From the NCBI RefSeq assembly GCF_963974515.1, contig NZ_CAXBDD010000008.1, forward strand, positions 26,215 to 90,214: a DNA stretch of 64,000 nt, in the 5' to 3' direction. A program made the position numbers and the translations under genes. Shown here piece by piece: positions 8,197 through 18,016 of the stretch. This DNA comes from Sunxiuqinia sp963974515 (GTDB taxonomy: Bacteria > Bacteroidota > Bacteroidia > Bacteroidales > Prolixibacteraceae). The notes under the pieces are model-generated. The model was not told the origin of the DNA. It did not search any database and saw nothing but the letters and a program-made list of their open reading frames with translations. How positions within the stretch are numbered: the stretch's first letter is position 1; each line of letters starts with the position of its first letter.

Positions 8197-10287
8197 ATGC
8201 TAAAAGCAATTTACCACTTCATTACAAAGCCCTATCTGCTTGAAACAGGTGAAGATAAACGAAAAGTAACCGGCCTTCACATCCTTCTATTTTTAGGGCT
8301 ACTCTATGCATTAATTGACTTAATGCTTTCCCTTTTGGGCTTTCAGATTAACGAATGTATTCCGGGAAATGTCTCTTTACTAACAATAAGTCTTATTGGA
8401 TTATATTGCCTTCGCAATGCCCGACCAAACTGTGCTGTCAGCACGATTTTCATGCTTCCACTGGTCATCTACTTCTTTTATATATCGGCCCACTATGCTA
8501 CTCATCCCGTAAAGAGCAGTATTCCATATACGATGTGGTCATTGGTTCCGGGCTTTTTATTTCTACTCCTTTTCAGTCGAAAAAACGAGAAAAACCTCCT
8601 CTTGTATTTTGGAATCAGCTTATTAACTATTGCGTTTCATTTATATCAGGCAGAACGGCTTAAAGATGCTTTATCGCTGTATTGGCCCACACCGGAGCTC
8701 ATCCTAAATCCGTTCATAACGATTTCACTGACGTTTATCGCTACTTTTCTGGTTGCTGTAAATTTTGAATTGAATCTGAAGGAATTGCGAACAAGAGTGC
8801 TGAAAACCGACCAACAAATCAATAGGACTGTCAAGTCTTTTCAGCAAGGCGTACTGCTCGTGCAACTGGAACAAGATGAAATGAATAACCCTACCGGATT
8901 AAAAATTTTGAAAACCAATCCGGCCTTTCAAAAAATGTTTAAAGTGAATTCACGCGAATTACATCAAGTGAACGCTGATGTAGTTTTTCCAAAAGTTTTT
9001 CGTAACTCATTCGACTGGAATAATTATTACCTGCACACAAAAAACAGGCAGCGCACCGAGCTTTACGTTGAACATCTGGAGAAGTGGTTTGAAGTTTTCT
9101 CTCTGCAACCAGCTCCAGATCAAATCGCCAGTATTTTTTACGACATCACCTCACAACGCCACATCATTGATTCGTTGCAGGAAAGCCGCAAACGATACAA
9201 AGTACTGCTTGAAGCCATTCCCGATATCTTTTTCATTATCGACAAGGATGGAGTTTACATGGATTTTGTGATTAAGGAATCCGAAATCCTACAGATTAAT
9301 GCCGACGATATTATTGGAAACTCAATCTTTGAAGTAGGTTTTTCCGAAAAAATGTCACGCAAAATTTTTCAATGTATTCAGGATGCGATTAACCGCGACT
9401 CTATTGAAACCATTGAATATGCGCTGGAAGTTAAGAAAGGGACGGCCATGTTTGAAATGCGGATTGCACGCCTGGATGACAATTCGGTGATCTCAATTGC
9501 ACGTGATATTACCAAACGGAAAATTGCGGAAATACGGTTGGAAGAAGCCAAACTGAAAGCCGAAGAGGCCGATCAGCTAAAATCAGCTTTTCTGGCCAAC
9601 ATCTCACACGAGATTCGTACACCGATGAATGCCATCATTGGTTTTTCAAAAATGGTTGGATCACCCGATTTCGATATGGAAGAGAAAGACCGCTTCATCG
9701 ACATTATTATCAGTAATGGAAAGTTGCTCATGGAGATGATTAACGACATGATCAGCCTGTCAAAAATTGAGAGCAACCAGGTGAAAGTGAAGGAAGGTTT
9801 CTGCAAAGTGAACGACCTGATGGTTGAACTCTACCGGCAATACAGCTTTGATCTGACTTCAAAGCCAATCCGGTTGAAACTAAACAACCAAAATGCCAAC
9901 CCAAAGTTTGGCGTTACAACGGACAAATACCTGCTGGAAGAAATTCTGAGAAAATTACTTGATAACGCTGTGAAATTTACCAACCAAGGCGAAATTGAAT
10001 TTGGCTATAAAATGAAAGGAAAAGACCGACTCTTGTTTTTTGTCAAAGACACCGGCATAGGCATCGATATTGAGCAGATAAAACGAATCTTTGAACGGTT
10101 CCACCAAATCGACAATAAAACGACGCGCAAGTACGAAGGGACGGGATTAGGCTTGGCGATTGCCCAACACTACAGCCTGCTGCTTGGAGGTAAGATTGAG
10201 GTGAGTTCAGCCATTGACAAGGGCTCCGAGTTCTACTTCAGTATTCCATTTAAAAACGGCGATGGCACCCTCCAGGTACTCCGCTAA
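8197..10287 (+). CDS. Membrane PAS sensor histidine kinase
   Basis: 696 residues. Residues about 25-190 hold five or six hydrophobic segments. Two PAS-like regions follow (about 210-320 and 330-445, the second ending SIARDITKRKIAE). The HisKA box NISHEIRTPMNAIIGFSK has its phospho-acceptor at His471. The HATPase shows N (NAVKFTNQG), G1 (DTGIGID), F and G2 (GTGLGLAIA) boxes. There is no receiver domain and no response regulator beside it, so its partner must be elsewhere. The upstream region has TATATTTAG, a weak -7-like element about 35 bases from the start. The signal is unknown. Confidence 0.9.
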   Translation: MLKAIYHFITKPYLLETGEDKRKVTGLHILLFLGLLYALIDLMLSLLGFQINECIPGNVSLLTISLIGLYCLRNARPNCAVSTIFMLPLVIYFFYISAHYATHPVKSSIPYTMWSLVPGFLFLLLFSRKNEKNLLLYFGISLLTIAFHLYQAERLKDALSLYWPTPELILNPFITISLTFIATFLVAVNFELNLKELRTRVLKTDQQINRTVKSFQQGVLLVQLEQDEMNNPTGLKILKTNPAFQKMFKVNSRELHQVNADVVFPKVFRNSFDWNNYYLHTKNRQRTELYVEHLEKWFEVFSLQPAPDQIASIFYDITSQRHIIDSLQESRKRYKVLLEAIPDIFFIIDKDGVYMDFVIKESEILQINADDIIGNSIFEVGFSEKMSRKIFQCIQDAINRDSIETIEYALEVKKGTAMFEMRIARLDDNSVISIARDITKRKIAEIRLEEAKLKAEEADQLKSAFLANISHEIRTPMNAIIGFSKMVGSPDFDMEEKDRFIDIIISNGKLLMEMINDMISLSKIESNQVKVKEGFCKVNDLMVELYRQYSFDLTSKPIRLKLNNQNANPKFGVTTDKYLLEEILRKLLDNAVKFTNQGEIEFGYKMKGKDRLLFFVKDTGIGIDIEQIKRIFERFHQIDNKTTRKYEGTGLGLAIAQHYSLLLGGKIEVSSAIDKGSEFYFSIPFKNGDGTLQVLR

Positions 10288-11567
10288 AAATCAGCATTCA
10301 AAATCTGGTAACCAACCAACTGATCATATCTCCCCGACATTCCCCGGTAATACACAAACACCTGGTACTCATTTTCAGTCTCGTAGTGACTTCCTTCGAT
10401 CACGGTTTCGTCGGCCTTTAATGCGCCTTCAGGAACATACACATATTGATAATTGTAATATCCCTGCTTCAGCAACAGGGTGAGCTCGTAGGTTGCCTGC
10501 TCGTAGTTCCAACTCATTTCGTTGCTTTTGTTCGCGTTCCAATCAGTTAAAGCACCCATGACATTGACTGTTCCACCAACCAGTTGCGCTTCGAGCGGCA
10601 ACGTGAAATGGACAAAAAAGTAGTCACTCTCGGTGTCATAATCCTCTACCCGATCCTGGCTTTCAACAACAAAATTGCCGTTCATTTCGCGGTAGCCAAA
10701 GTATTTTTTGTTCGACCTCACTTGATCTGGCTGAAGAGTTACATGATAATAGGGCCGGTGAAAGCTGGTCTCCAGAACATTTTCGCCATTATAGCGGCGG
10801 GTACGAATGTCGAAATAGCGGTATTCGTTTCCACCCGGAAAAACATTCTCCTTATCGTAATCATACACCAGCTCATTGTCGCGGATAAAAAGTGGCTTCA
10901 GATCGCGGATCGCCGTATCCCATCGCCGGTTTTTCATCACCACCACCTTTACCTCGTCACGCGGATTGACCAACCGCAAGACAGGATGGTTAATCGTAAA
11001 ATCGACTTCCTGGTTGTCGCCCTTAAACGGATCGAAAGTGGCGCGTTTCACAGTGCCGGTAACATTCACTTTTTGATCGAGCACATGAAACCGGCGGGTT
11101 AGCACCAGGTTCTCTTTGTCTCCTTCTTCATAAACCACCAACACGTAATTCCCCGAACGCGTTGGCTGAACCTTCTCATTCGGAATTTCAATCCGGTAAT
11201 TGATATATGTCATCGTCGTATTAAAACTAGGTGCGTAATCGTCCACCGGATTGTCGTAAAAACCTTCCAAATATTCATTCTGCAATATGAAGGATTCGTT
11301 CCAGTCAGCATCACAATGAATGAGTGTGTAATAATAATTTTTAGGTTCGCCTGACAAGTCATCAAACTTAAAAATAAGTCCGCCCGGTGCTCCCAATTCA
11401 TAAACAGGGTGGCTCAATTCAAAGCCTTCACGGTGGGATTGCACCGATTTTATGTCTTCTCTGAAAACCGCATTCTGGTAATAATATTCACTCCCCTCTT
11501 GCGCCAATGGGCTTAACGTAAAAATAACACCAGCGATTATGATTGTCAGACGAAAAAAAACCTTCAT
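10284..11567 (-). CDS. Type IX secretion system plug protein (DUF5103)
   Basis: 427 residues with an N-terminal signal peptide (cleavage near SPLAQEG). The block ELGAPGGLIFKFDDLSGEP and the recurring beta-rich pattern with YYYTLIHCDADWNESFI fit DUF5103, the Plug protein seen sealing the lateral gate of the SprA/SprT translocon in the Flavobacterium johnsoniae type IX secretion structure. It would be periplasmic and bind the giant outer-membrane barrel. No sprA, gld or por genes lie in this window. The family is Bacteroidota-restricted and so supports the taxonomic call. It is convergent with the histidine kinase (4-base overlap). Confidence 0.85.
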   Translation of the reverse strand: MKVFFRLTIIIAGVIFTLSPLAQEGSEYYYQNAVFREDIKSVQSHREGFELSHPVYELGAPGGLIFKFDDLSGEPKNYYYTLIHCDADWNESFILQNEYLEGFYDNPVDDYAPSFNTTMTYINYRIEIPNEKVQPTRSGNYVLVVYEEGDKENLVLTRRFHVLDQKVNVTGTVKRATFDPFKGDNQEVDFTINHPVLRLVNPRDEVKVVVMKNRRWDTAIRDLKPLFIRDNELVYDYDKENVFPGGNEYRYFDIRTRRYNGENVLETSFHRPYYHVTLQPDQVRSNKKYFGYREMNGNFVVESQDRVEDYDTESDYFFVHFTLPLEAQLVGGTVNVMGALTDWNANKSNEMSWNYEQATYELTLLLKQGYYNYQYVYVPEGALKADETVIEGSHYETENEYQVFVYYRGMSGRYDQLVGYQILNADF

Positions 11568-11697
11568 TTGTTTTATCTTTTTTACGTGCGTTTAAACATT
11601 TCAGAGCCCAACACTCCTCCTCGGCGCGTTTATCCAAACTTGTTAACGATTAAACGTATATAAATATTTCTATTCGTGTAAGTTTGTGAAACAAAGA

Positions 11698-11728
11698 TTG
11701 GGAAAAGTTTTTAAAATATGTACTTTTG
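11698..11728 (+). promoter_or_regulatory. Bacteroidota-type promoter of the nqr operon
   Basis: TTG at 11698-11700 and TACTTTTG at 11721-11728, separated by 20 bases. This matches the Bacteroidota sigma-ABfr pattern TTTG / TAnnTTTG. The expected start of transcription leaves a leader of roughly 25-30 bases before nqrA. Confidence 0.65.
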
Positions 11729-11762
11729 CCAGCCTAAATAATAACCACAACAAGGGATTACA

Positions 11763-13115
11763 ATGTCAAAGCATTTTAAATTGAAACGCGGATTCAATAT
11801 CCGGTTGAAAGGAGCTGCTGAAGCGGTTCTGGAGGATGCTCCCGCACCAAAATCAGTCGCCCTTAAGCCAACTGATTTTCCAGGCTTGACTCCGAAGTTA
11901 AGCGTAAAAGCTGATACCCCGGTAAAAGCTGGTGATGCCCTCTTCTTCGACAAATACAACCCTGAAATTTTATTTACCTCTCCCGTTAGTGGAACGGTAC
12001 ATGCCGTGAATCGTGGAGAACGACGCAAAATTTTAGAGATTGTTGTTGAACCTGACGGGAAAAACCAGCACTGTGAGTTTACCAAAGCTGATCCGTCCAA
12101 GCTGTCTCGTGAGGAGATTCGTGACCAACTGCTTAAGAGCGGTTTATGGCCGTTCCTCAAACAACGTCCGTACGGAATTTTGGCAAAACCATCGGTTGTG
12201 CCGAACAACATTGTTATTTCAGCATTTGATTCGGCGCCACTTGCTGCTGATTTTGACTTTCTGTTTTCAAAGGAAAAATCAGCACTTCAAACCGGAATTG
12301 ATGCCGTCAAGAAGCTGACCGACGGGAAAGTTTACCTGGGACTTTCTCCCAAGCAATCATCCGGCGTTTTCGCTTCGTTAAAAAATGTTGAGACCAATAC
12401 TTTTGAAGGTCCTCATCCAGCAGGAAATGCAGGCATCCAGATCAGCAGAATCTGTCCGATCGGGAAATCCGACATCATCTGGACCTTGAGCCCGCAAGCA
12501 CTGGTATTTATCGGCCGCTTATTCGAAACTGGCAAGCTGGACCTCAGTAAAACCATTGCGTTGACTGGTTCGGAAGTGAAAGCACCAAAATACTACAAAA
12601 CGATCCACGGCACCCTTCTGACAGGTCTGTTGAAAGGCGAAACAAAAAATGAGGTAAACCAACGGATTATCAGCGGAAACGTATTGACGGGAACCAAAGT
12701 TGATACCGATGGCTACCTGGGGTATTTTGATCAGCAAATTACTGTTATCCCCGAAGGAGATGAGTACGAGTTTATGGGATGGGCCGCCCCGGGAGTTGAT
12801 AAATTTTCGGCGAGCAAAGCATTCTTCTCTAAATTATTTCCAAAGAAAGAATATGTATTGAATGCCAATCTGCACGGCGGAGAACGAGCTTTTGTCCTTT
12901 CCGGTCAATACGAAAAATTCCTTCCAATGGATATTCTGCCGGTTCACTTGCTCAAATCAATCTTAGTCAACGACATTGACAAGATGGAACAACTGGGTAT
13001 TTACGAATTGGTTGAAGAAGATCTGGCACTTTGCGAATATGCCTGTACATCAAAAATCAAAGTACAGGAAATCCTGCGCGAAGGGATCAACTCGATGATT
13101 AAAGAACTGGGATAA
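11763..13115 (+). CDS. nqrA: Na+-translocating NADH:quinone reductase subunit A
   Basis: 450 residues, normal NqrA length. The opening KLKRGFNIRLKGAAE and the block VSGTVHAVNRGERRKILEIV are characteristic. NqrA is the cytoplasmic-side subunit with no membrane segment, linked to quinone interaction in structures of the complex. It is the first gene of a complete six-gene operon (nqrA-F, gaps of 6-35 bases) and sits directly behind a recognisable promoter. The complex oxidises NADH, reduces quinone and pumps Na+ out. Confidence 0.95.
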   Translation: MSKHFKLKRGFNIRLKGAAEAVLEDAPAPKSVALKPTDFPGLTPKLSVKADTPVKAGDALFFDKYNPEILFTSPVSGTVHAVNRGERRKILEIVVEPDGKNQHCEFTKADPSKLSREEIRDQLLKSGLWPFLKQRPYGILAKPSVVPNNIVISAFDSAPLAADFDFLFSKEKSALQTGIDAVKKLTDGKVYLGLSPKQSSGVFASLKNVETNTFEGPHPAGNAGIQISRICPIGKSDIIWTLSPQALVFIGRLFETGKLDLSKTIALTGSEVKAPKYYKTIHGTLLTGLLKGETKNEVNQRIISGNVLTGTKVDTDGYLGYFDQQITVIPEGDEYEFMGWAAPGVDKFSASKAFFSKLFPKKEYVLNANLHGGERAFVLSGQYEKFLPMDILPVHLLKSILVNDIDKMEQLGIYELVEEDLALCEYACTSKIKVQEILREGINSMIKELG

Positions 13116-13150
13116 CCGAAAGTGTTGCTTGAAACAAAATAGATAATTCA

Positions 13151-14308
13151 ATGAAAGCGTTAAGAAACTTTTTTGAAAAGACGAAGCCACATGTACAGAA
13201 AGGCGCCAAATACCACTGGCTGCATTCTACGCATGATGCGTTCTTTACTTTGGCCTTCGTTCAGAAAGATACCTCCAAATCAGGAACTCATGTTCATGAT
13301 TATATTGATTTGAAACGGACCATGGGAATCGTGGTCATGGCTCTTGTCCCAGCATTGTTGATGGGAATGTACAACATTGGCTACCAGCATTTCGGCGCAC
13401 TTGGCCAACTGGAAACCGCTGCCTTCTTCGACATGTTCCTTTTTGGACTGTGGAAAGTATTGCCGGTAATCATTGTTTCGTATGGCGTTGGTCTGGGTAT
13501 TGAATTCATTTTCGCCCAGTTTCGTGGTCACGAGGTAAACGAAGGATTTCTGGTCTCCGGAATGTTAATTCCGTTGATCATGCCTATCAACACGCCCCTT
13601 TGGATGATCGGAGTAGCCACCGCATTTGCTGTAATCTTCGGCAAGGAAGTATTTGGAGGAACCGGAATGAACATTTGGAACCCGGCACTGGTTGCCCGGG
13701 CCTTCGTGTTCTTTGCCTATCCGGCCCAAATGTCGGGCGACTCGGTATGGATTTCAGCTAGCGGCGTGGATAAAATGGCCGATGGATTTACAGGCGCGAC
13801 TCCGATGGCCGAAGCGGTTTTGGGGAATACCGACCTGAATGTTTGGAATGCCTTTATTGGCCTGATTCCCGGTTCAATCGGAGAAACATCGACTTTGGCC
13901 ATTCTCATCGGAGCTGCTATTCTGCTTATCACTGGCATTGGCAACTGGAAAATCATGCTTTCCAGCGTATTGGGTGGTCTGTTTATGGGTATTCTACTGA
14001 ATATTTTTGCGGTCAACGCGTATATGGCGATGCCTTTCTGGGAGCACCTGATTATAGGGGGTTTTGCCTTTGGAGCTGTTTTTATGGCTACTGATCCGGT
14101 ATCGGCCGCACAAACGGACCGCGGCAAATGGATTTACGGATTCCTGATTGGCTTACTGGCCATCCTGATTCGAGTGGTAAATCCAGCCTACCCGGAAGGA
14201 ATGATGTTGGCCATCCTGCTGATGAATACCTTTGCTCCGCTGATTGACCACTATGTCATCCAGGGAAATATCAAACGTCGTTTAAAACGAGTTCAACAGA
14301 GCGCTTAA
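13151..14308 (+). CDS. nqrB: Na+-NQR subunit B
   Basis: 385 residues with about ten membrane segments. Thr217 in FTGATPM is in the motif to which FMN is covalently attached as a phosphoester in characterised NqrB. Other family marks are GTGMNIWNPALVARAF and MATDPVSAAQTDRGKWIYG. It carries the ion pathway and riboflavin/FMN redox sites of the complex. Gap to nqrA is 35 bases and to nqrC 19. Confidence 0.95.
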   Translation: MKALRNFFEKTKPHVQKGAKYHWLHSTHDAFFTLAFVQKDTSKSGTHVHDYIDLKRTMGIVVMALVPALLMGMYNIGYQHFGALGQLETAAFFDMFLFGLWKVLPVIIVSYGVGLGIEFIFAQFRGHEVNEGFLVSGMLIPLIMPINTPLWMIGVATAFAVIFGKEVFGGTGMNIWNPALVARAFVFFAYPAQMSGDSVWISASGVDKMADGFTGATPMAEAVLGNTDLNVWNAFIGLIPGSIGETSTLAILIGAAILLITGIGNWKIMLSSVLGGLFMGILLNIFAVNAYMAMPFWEHLIIGGFAFGAVFMATDPVSAAQTDRGKWIYGFLIGLLAILIRVVNPAYPEGMMLAILLMNTFAPLIDHYVIQGNIKRRLKRVQQSA

Positions 14309-14327
14309 TCCCTTAAAGAAGAAGAAA

Positions 14328-15020
14328 ATGGATAGGAACAGTAATGTTTACACATTTATATACGCATCAGGAATGGTTATCTTGGTTGCTGCCATTCTTT
14401 CGGTGGCTGCCATCAGCTTAAAACCATTTCAAGATAAAAATATTGAAGTCGAAAAGAAGCAGAATATTCTGGCTTCGGTCAATATTACAACTGATGTAAA
14501 AAACGCGGAAGAAGTTTACGCCGAAAAAATTGTGAATAGCTACGTCGTCAACTCCAAAGGAGAAAAAGTTGAAGGTAACGCGTTTACGATTGATTTGAAA
14601 AAAGAACGTGCCAAACCGGTAGAAGAACAACTGCTACCAGTTTTTGAATGTCAGGTTGACGGTGGTGTAAAGTATATTTTGCCTCTCCGTGGAGCAGGTC
14701 TTTGGGGACCAATCTGGGGCTATCTTTCGTTGGAAAATAACATGTCAACCATATACGGTGCTTCATTCGACCACCAGGGTGAAACTCCTGGTCTGGGTGC
14801 TGAAATAGCCACCGCCAATTTTCAAGACCAATTTAAAGGCAAGGAAATTTACGATAACGGCAAATTGGTTTCCGTGATTGTAGCCAAGTCAAACGAAACA
14901 GCTCCGCCGAAGCACCGGGTTGATGGAATTTCAGGAGGAACGATTACTTCAAAAGGATTGGAGAAAATGCTTTTGGATGACTTGAACGCCTACAGTGCTT
15001 TTTTGAACCAGAAAAAATAG
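14328..15020 (+). CDS. nqrC: Na+-NQR subunit C
   Basis: 230 residues with one N-terminal membrane helix (about 9-30) and a periplasmic FMN domain. The flavinylation motif reads DGISGGTITS, with candidate acceptor Thr205. The more usual form has Ala before the Thr (SGAT), so this is a mild variant. PLRGAGLWGPIWGYLSLE and HQGETPGLGAEI are family blocks. An ApbE-type FMN transferase is needed for attachment and is not in this window. Confidence 0.94.
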   Translation: MDRNSNVYTFIYASGMVILVAAILSVAAISLKPFQDKNIEVEKKQNILASVNITTDVKNAEEVYAEKIVNSYVVNSKGEKVEGNAFTIDLKKERAKPVEEQLLPVFECQVDGGVKYILPLRGAGLWGPIWGYLSLENNMSTIYGASFDHQGETPGLGAEIATANFQDQFKGKEIYDNGKLVSVIVAKSNETAPPKHRVDGISGGTITSKGLEKMLLDDLNAYSAFLNQKK

Positions 15021-15026
15021 AAGAAA

Positions 15027-15677
15027 ATGAGTGATAGAGAACCTTTATTTTCAAAGAAGAATCTGAAGCTGCTGAGCGATCCAATAAACAGCAGTAACCC
15101 CATTACGGTTCAGATACTTGGGATTTGTTCGGCTTTAGCCGTTACAGCACAACTCAAACCATCCTTAGTGATGTCGCTGTCGGTAGTCGCCGTACTTGCT
15201 TTTGCCAATGTGATTATTTCACTGCTCAGAAATACCATTCCCAACCGCATCCGGATTATTGTGCAGCTGGTTGTCATTGCCGCCTTGGTAATCTTGGTTG
15301 ACCAGGTGCTAAAGGCTTTTGTATACGATGTCAGTAAGCAATTGTCGGTATTTGTGGGCCTGATTATTACTAACTGTATTATCATGGGACGCCTGGAGGC
15401 CTTTGCCTTGGGAAACAAGCCCTGGCCTGCATTTTTGGATGGTATTGGCAATGGCGCCGGTTATGGTGTCATCCTGGTTATCGTTGGATTTGTCCGCGAA
15501 CTTTTTGGCTCAGGAAGCATTTGGGGATATAACATTATCCCTTCCAGCTGGTACATTGCGAATGGTGGTTTTTATGCCAACAACGGAATGATGATTCTGC
15601 CTCCGATGGCGCTGATTACCATTGGTGTAATTATTTGGGTTCAGCGTAGCCGAAACCGTAAACTGATTGAAGATTAA
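15027..15677 (+). CDS. nqrD: Na+-NQR subunit D
   Basis: 216 residues, about six membrane helices. Conserved blocks are NPITVQILGICSALAVT and NCIIMGRLEAFALGNKPWPA; the latter contains the Cys in the inverted-repeat half that binds the membrane 2Fe-2S cluster together with NqrE. It is tightly packed between nqrC (6-base gap) and nqrE. Confidence 0.94.
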   Translation: MSDREPLFSKKNLKLLSDPINSSNPITVQILGICSALAVTAQLKPSLVMSLSVVAVLAFANVIISLLRNTIPNRIRIIVQLVVIAALVILVDQVLKAFVYDVSKQLSVFVGLIITNCIIMGRLEAFALGNKPWPAFLDGIGNGAGYGVILVIVGFVRELFGSGSIWGYNIIPSSWYIANGGFYANNGMMILPPMALITIGVIIWVQRSRNRKLIED

Positions 15678-15697
15678 TCCGCTAAAAAAAAGAAATT

Positions 15698-16315
15698 ATG
15701 GAAAACCTGATAAATATATTCATTAAATCCATTTTTATTGAGAACATGATTTTTGCCTACTTCCTGGGCATGTGTTCTTACCTGGCGGTATCCAAATCGG
15801 TTAAAACGGCTACCGGCCTTGGATTGGCTGTCATCTTCGTATTAGGAATTACAGTCCCTGTGGATTATTTGCTCGAAAACTACGTGCTGAAGGAAGGGGC
15901 CTTAAATTGGTTGAGCCCGACTTTCGCAGAAGTTGACCTGAGCTTCCTGAGCTTCATCATGTTCATTGCCGTCATTGCATCCATGGTTCAGCTTGTAGAA
16001 ATGATCGTTGAAAAATTCGCCCCGGTACTGTACACGCAGCTTGGTATCTTTTTACCCTTGATTGCAGTAAACTGCGCCATCCTTGGGGGATCGTTATTCA
16101 TGCAGCAGAAAGCATTTCTCAATATCGGTGAAGCCTCTGTTTACGGGCTCGGGTCCGGCGTTGGCTGGTTTCTGGCTATTGTAGGTATTGCTGCAATTCG
16201 CGAAAAAATTGAGTATTCGCATGTTCCAGCTCCCCTGAAAGGTCTTGGAATTACATTTATTGTGACCGGTTTGATGGGATTGGCCTTCATGGGATTCATG
16301 GGAATAAAACTATAA
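15698..16315 (+). CDS. nqrE: Na+-NQR subunit E
   Basis: 205 residues, about six membrane helices, related to NqrD in inverted topology. Blocks such as FAYFLGMCSYLAVSKSVKTA and AVNCAILGGSLFM carry the two Cys positions expected to share the membrane iron-sulfur site with NqrD. The gaps to its neighbours are 20 bases on each side. Confidence 0.94.
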   Translation: MENLINIFIKSIFIENMIFAYFLGMCSYLAVSKSVKTATGLGLAVIFVLGITVPVDYLLENYVLKEGALNWLSPTFAEVDLSFLSFIMFIAVIASMVQLVEMIVEKFAPVLYTQLGIFLPLIAVNCAILGGSLFMQQKAFLNIGEASVYGLGSGVGWFLAIVGIAAIREKIEYSHVPAPLKGLGITFIVTGLMGLAFMGFMGIKL

Positions 16316-16335
16316 TCAGATAAAAACTCTTAACA

Positions 16336-17598
16336 ATGATATTTTTAGCAACTCAAACGACAGTCGTTATTACCAGTATCGCTGTTTTCCTGTTGATGGT
16401 GATTCTGCTGGTATCGATCTTGCTGTACGCGAAAAAGAAACTGATGCCCTCGGGAATCGTCAAGGTTGATATCAACAAGGGAGATAAGGTTATTGAAACC
16501 AACCCCGGCGACACTTTGCTGACCACCCTTGGTAACAACAAGATTTTCCTTCCTTCCGCTTGTGGCGGTGGTGGTACTTGTGCCATGTGCCGCTGCCAGG
16601 TTGTCGATGGCGGAGGTTCCATTCTTCCCACTGAAACAGGCTATTTCACCCGAAAAGAGCAAAACGACAACTGGCGTCTGGCTTGTCAGGTGAAAGTAAA
16701 GGAAGACATGGAACTGAAGATTCCCCAGGAAATCATGGGAATTAAGAAGTGGGAATGCGAAGTGGTTTCGAACAAAAACGTGGCTACCTACATCAAGGAG
16801 TTTGTGGTTCGTTTGCCCGAAGGTGAAAACCTTGATTTCAAATCAGGTGGCTACATACAGATTGACGTCCCGAAAATTGAAGTCGACTTCAAGGACATTG
16901 AAGTTGAAGACAAATTCCGCCCCGAATGGGAACAATTCAACTTGTTCGACCTGAAAATGAACAACCCGGAGCCCACATTCCGTGCCTATTCCATGGCTAA
17001 TCACCCTGCCGAAGGAAACATCGTGATGCTGAACATTCGGATTGCTACGCCGCCGTTTGACCGTGTAAATGGTGGTTTCCAAAAAGTAAATCCCGGTATT
17101 TGCTCCTCCTACATTTTCTCGCGTAAACCAGGCGATAAAGTGACCATTTCAGGCCCTTACGGAGAGTTCTTCCTGAAAGATAATGACAACGAAATGATGT
17201 TTATTGGTGGTGGTGCCGGAATGGCTCCCATGCGTTCGCACTTGTTCCACTTGTTTCATACCCTGAAAGAATCGGATAAGAAAATTACCTTCTGGTACGG
17301 TGCCCGCTCCTGGAGAGAAGTTTTCTACTACGACCAGTTCAGGGCCATTGAAGAGAAATTCCCAAATTTCGCCTTCCACCTGGCCCTGTCTGATCCACAG
17401 CCCGAAGACAACTGGGATGGACCAAAGGGATTCATCCACCAGGTGATTCACGACATGTACCTCGGAAAGCATGAAGAACCCGAAGAAATTGACTACTACT
17501 TGTGCGGCCCACCAATGATGAATGACGCCGTTCAAAAAATGTTGTATGACTTGGGTGTTCCGGACGAAAACGTCATGTTTGACGATTTTGGAAGTTAA
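16336..17598 (+). CDS. nqrF: Na+-NQR subunit F (NADH dehydrogenase subunit)
   Basis: 420 residues: one N-terminal membrane helix (about 8-31), a 2Fe-2S ferredoxin domain with Cys76, Cys82, Cys85 and Cys117, an FAD domain with RAYSMANHP, and an NADH domain with GGGAGMAPMRS and CGPPMMN. It takes electrons from NADH and feeds the complex. As last gene of the operon it is followed within 30 bases by a strong terminator. Confidence 0.95.
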   Translation: MIFLATQTTVVITSIAVFLLMVILLVSILLYAKKKLMPSGIVKVDINKGDKVIETNPGDTLLTTLGNNKIFLPSACGGGGTCAMCRCQVVDGGGSILPTETGYFTRKEQNDNWRLACQVKVKEDMELKIPQEIMGIKKWECEVVSNKNVATYIKEFVVRLPEGENLDFKSGGYIQIDVPKIEVDFKDIEVEDKFRPEWEQFNLFDLKMNNPEPTFRAYSMANHPAEGNIVMLNIRIATPPFDRVNGGFQKVNPGICSSYIFSRKPGDKVTISGPYGEFFLKDNDNEMMFIGGGAGMAPMRSHLFHLFHTLKESDKKITFWYGARSWREVFYYDQFRAIEEKFPNFAFHLALSDPQPEDNWDGPKGFIHQVIHDMYLGKHEEPEEIDYYLCGPPMMNDAVQKMLYDLGVPDENVMFDDFGS

Positions 17599-17623
17599 AA
17601 CGATCAGCGAGTCATAAAAATAC

Positions 17624-17663
17624 AAGAGCTTTCAGCCTCACCGGTTGGAAGCTCTTTTTTTTT
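17624..17663 (+). terminator. Intrinsic terminator of the nqr operon
   Basis: A 14-bp stem (17624-17637 with 17643-17656, two G-T pairs, five-base loop) is followed directly by TTTTTTT. It is 26 bases past the nqrF stop. Confidence 0.9.
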
Positions 17664-18016
17664 GTTGCGCTTTGCAGAGAACGGGTCCGTTCAACAGCCT
17701 TGTCGGCAAGCAACCTTATTCAATTCACGAAACCATTTTTTGCTTGTTTTAAAACCCGCAACCTAACGCATCAATTGTCGTTTGATCAGCTGAAAACGGT
17801 TCGGTCGCTAATCGCGAAGTTGAAACAAACTGATCAAGGAACGCCAGGCGAAGGTGTTGGCTAAGGGATGGTTTAAAGCCCATATTCATCGTCTATAAAC
17901 AACTGAATAGGCGACATGCGCAGATGCTACTCAAGCCGGGAAGTGGGTTGAGCAGTTGATTGGTGCTTGGTTGGTTGCTGGCCTTCAGGGGCAGCATAAG
18001 GATCTGTTCAAAAAAA
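17664..18016. other. Gene-free stretch between nqrF and tadA, possibly coding debris
   Basis: No intact gene is visible. On the plus strand, two short open stretches in different frames look protein-like: DQLKTVRSLIAKLKQ from about 17786, and KLIKERQAKVLAKGWFKAHI from about 17829. Both end quickly in stops. This may be a decayed gene or chance; I could not recognise a parent family. Confidence 0.3.

Noticed and set aside
10584..11102. 172-codon open frame opposite the T9SS plug gene
   Set aside because: Shadow of the plug coding strand; composition and motif content are not protein-like.
17149..17625. 158-codon open frame opposite nqrF
   Set aside because: Antisense of the conserved NADH domain of nqrF; no independent support.
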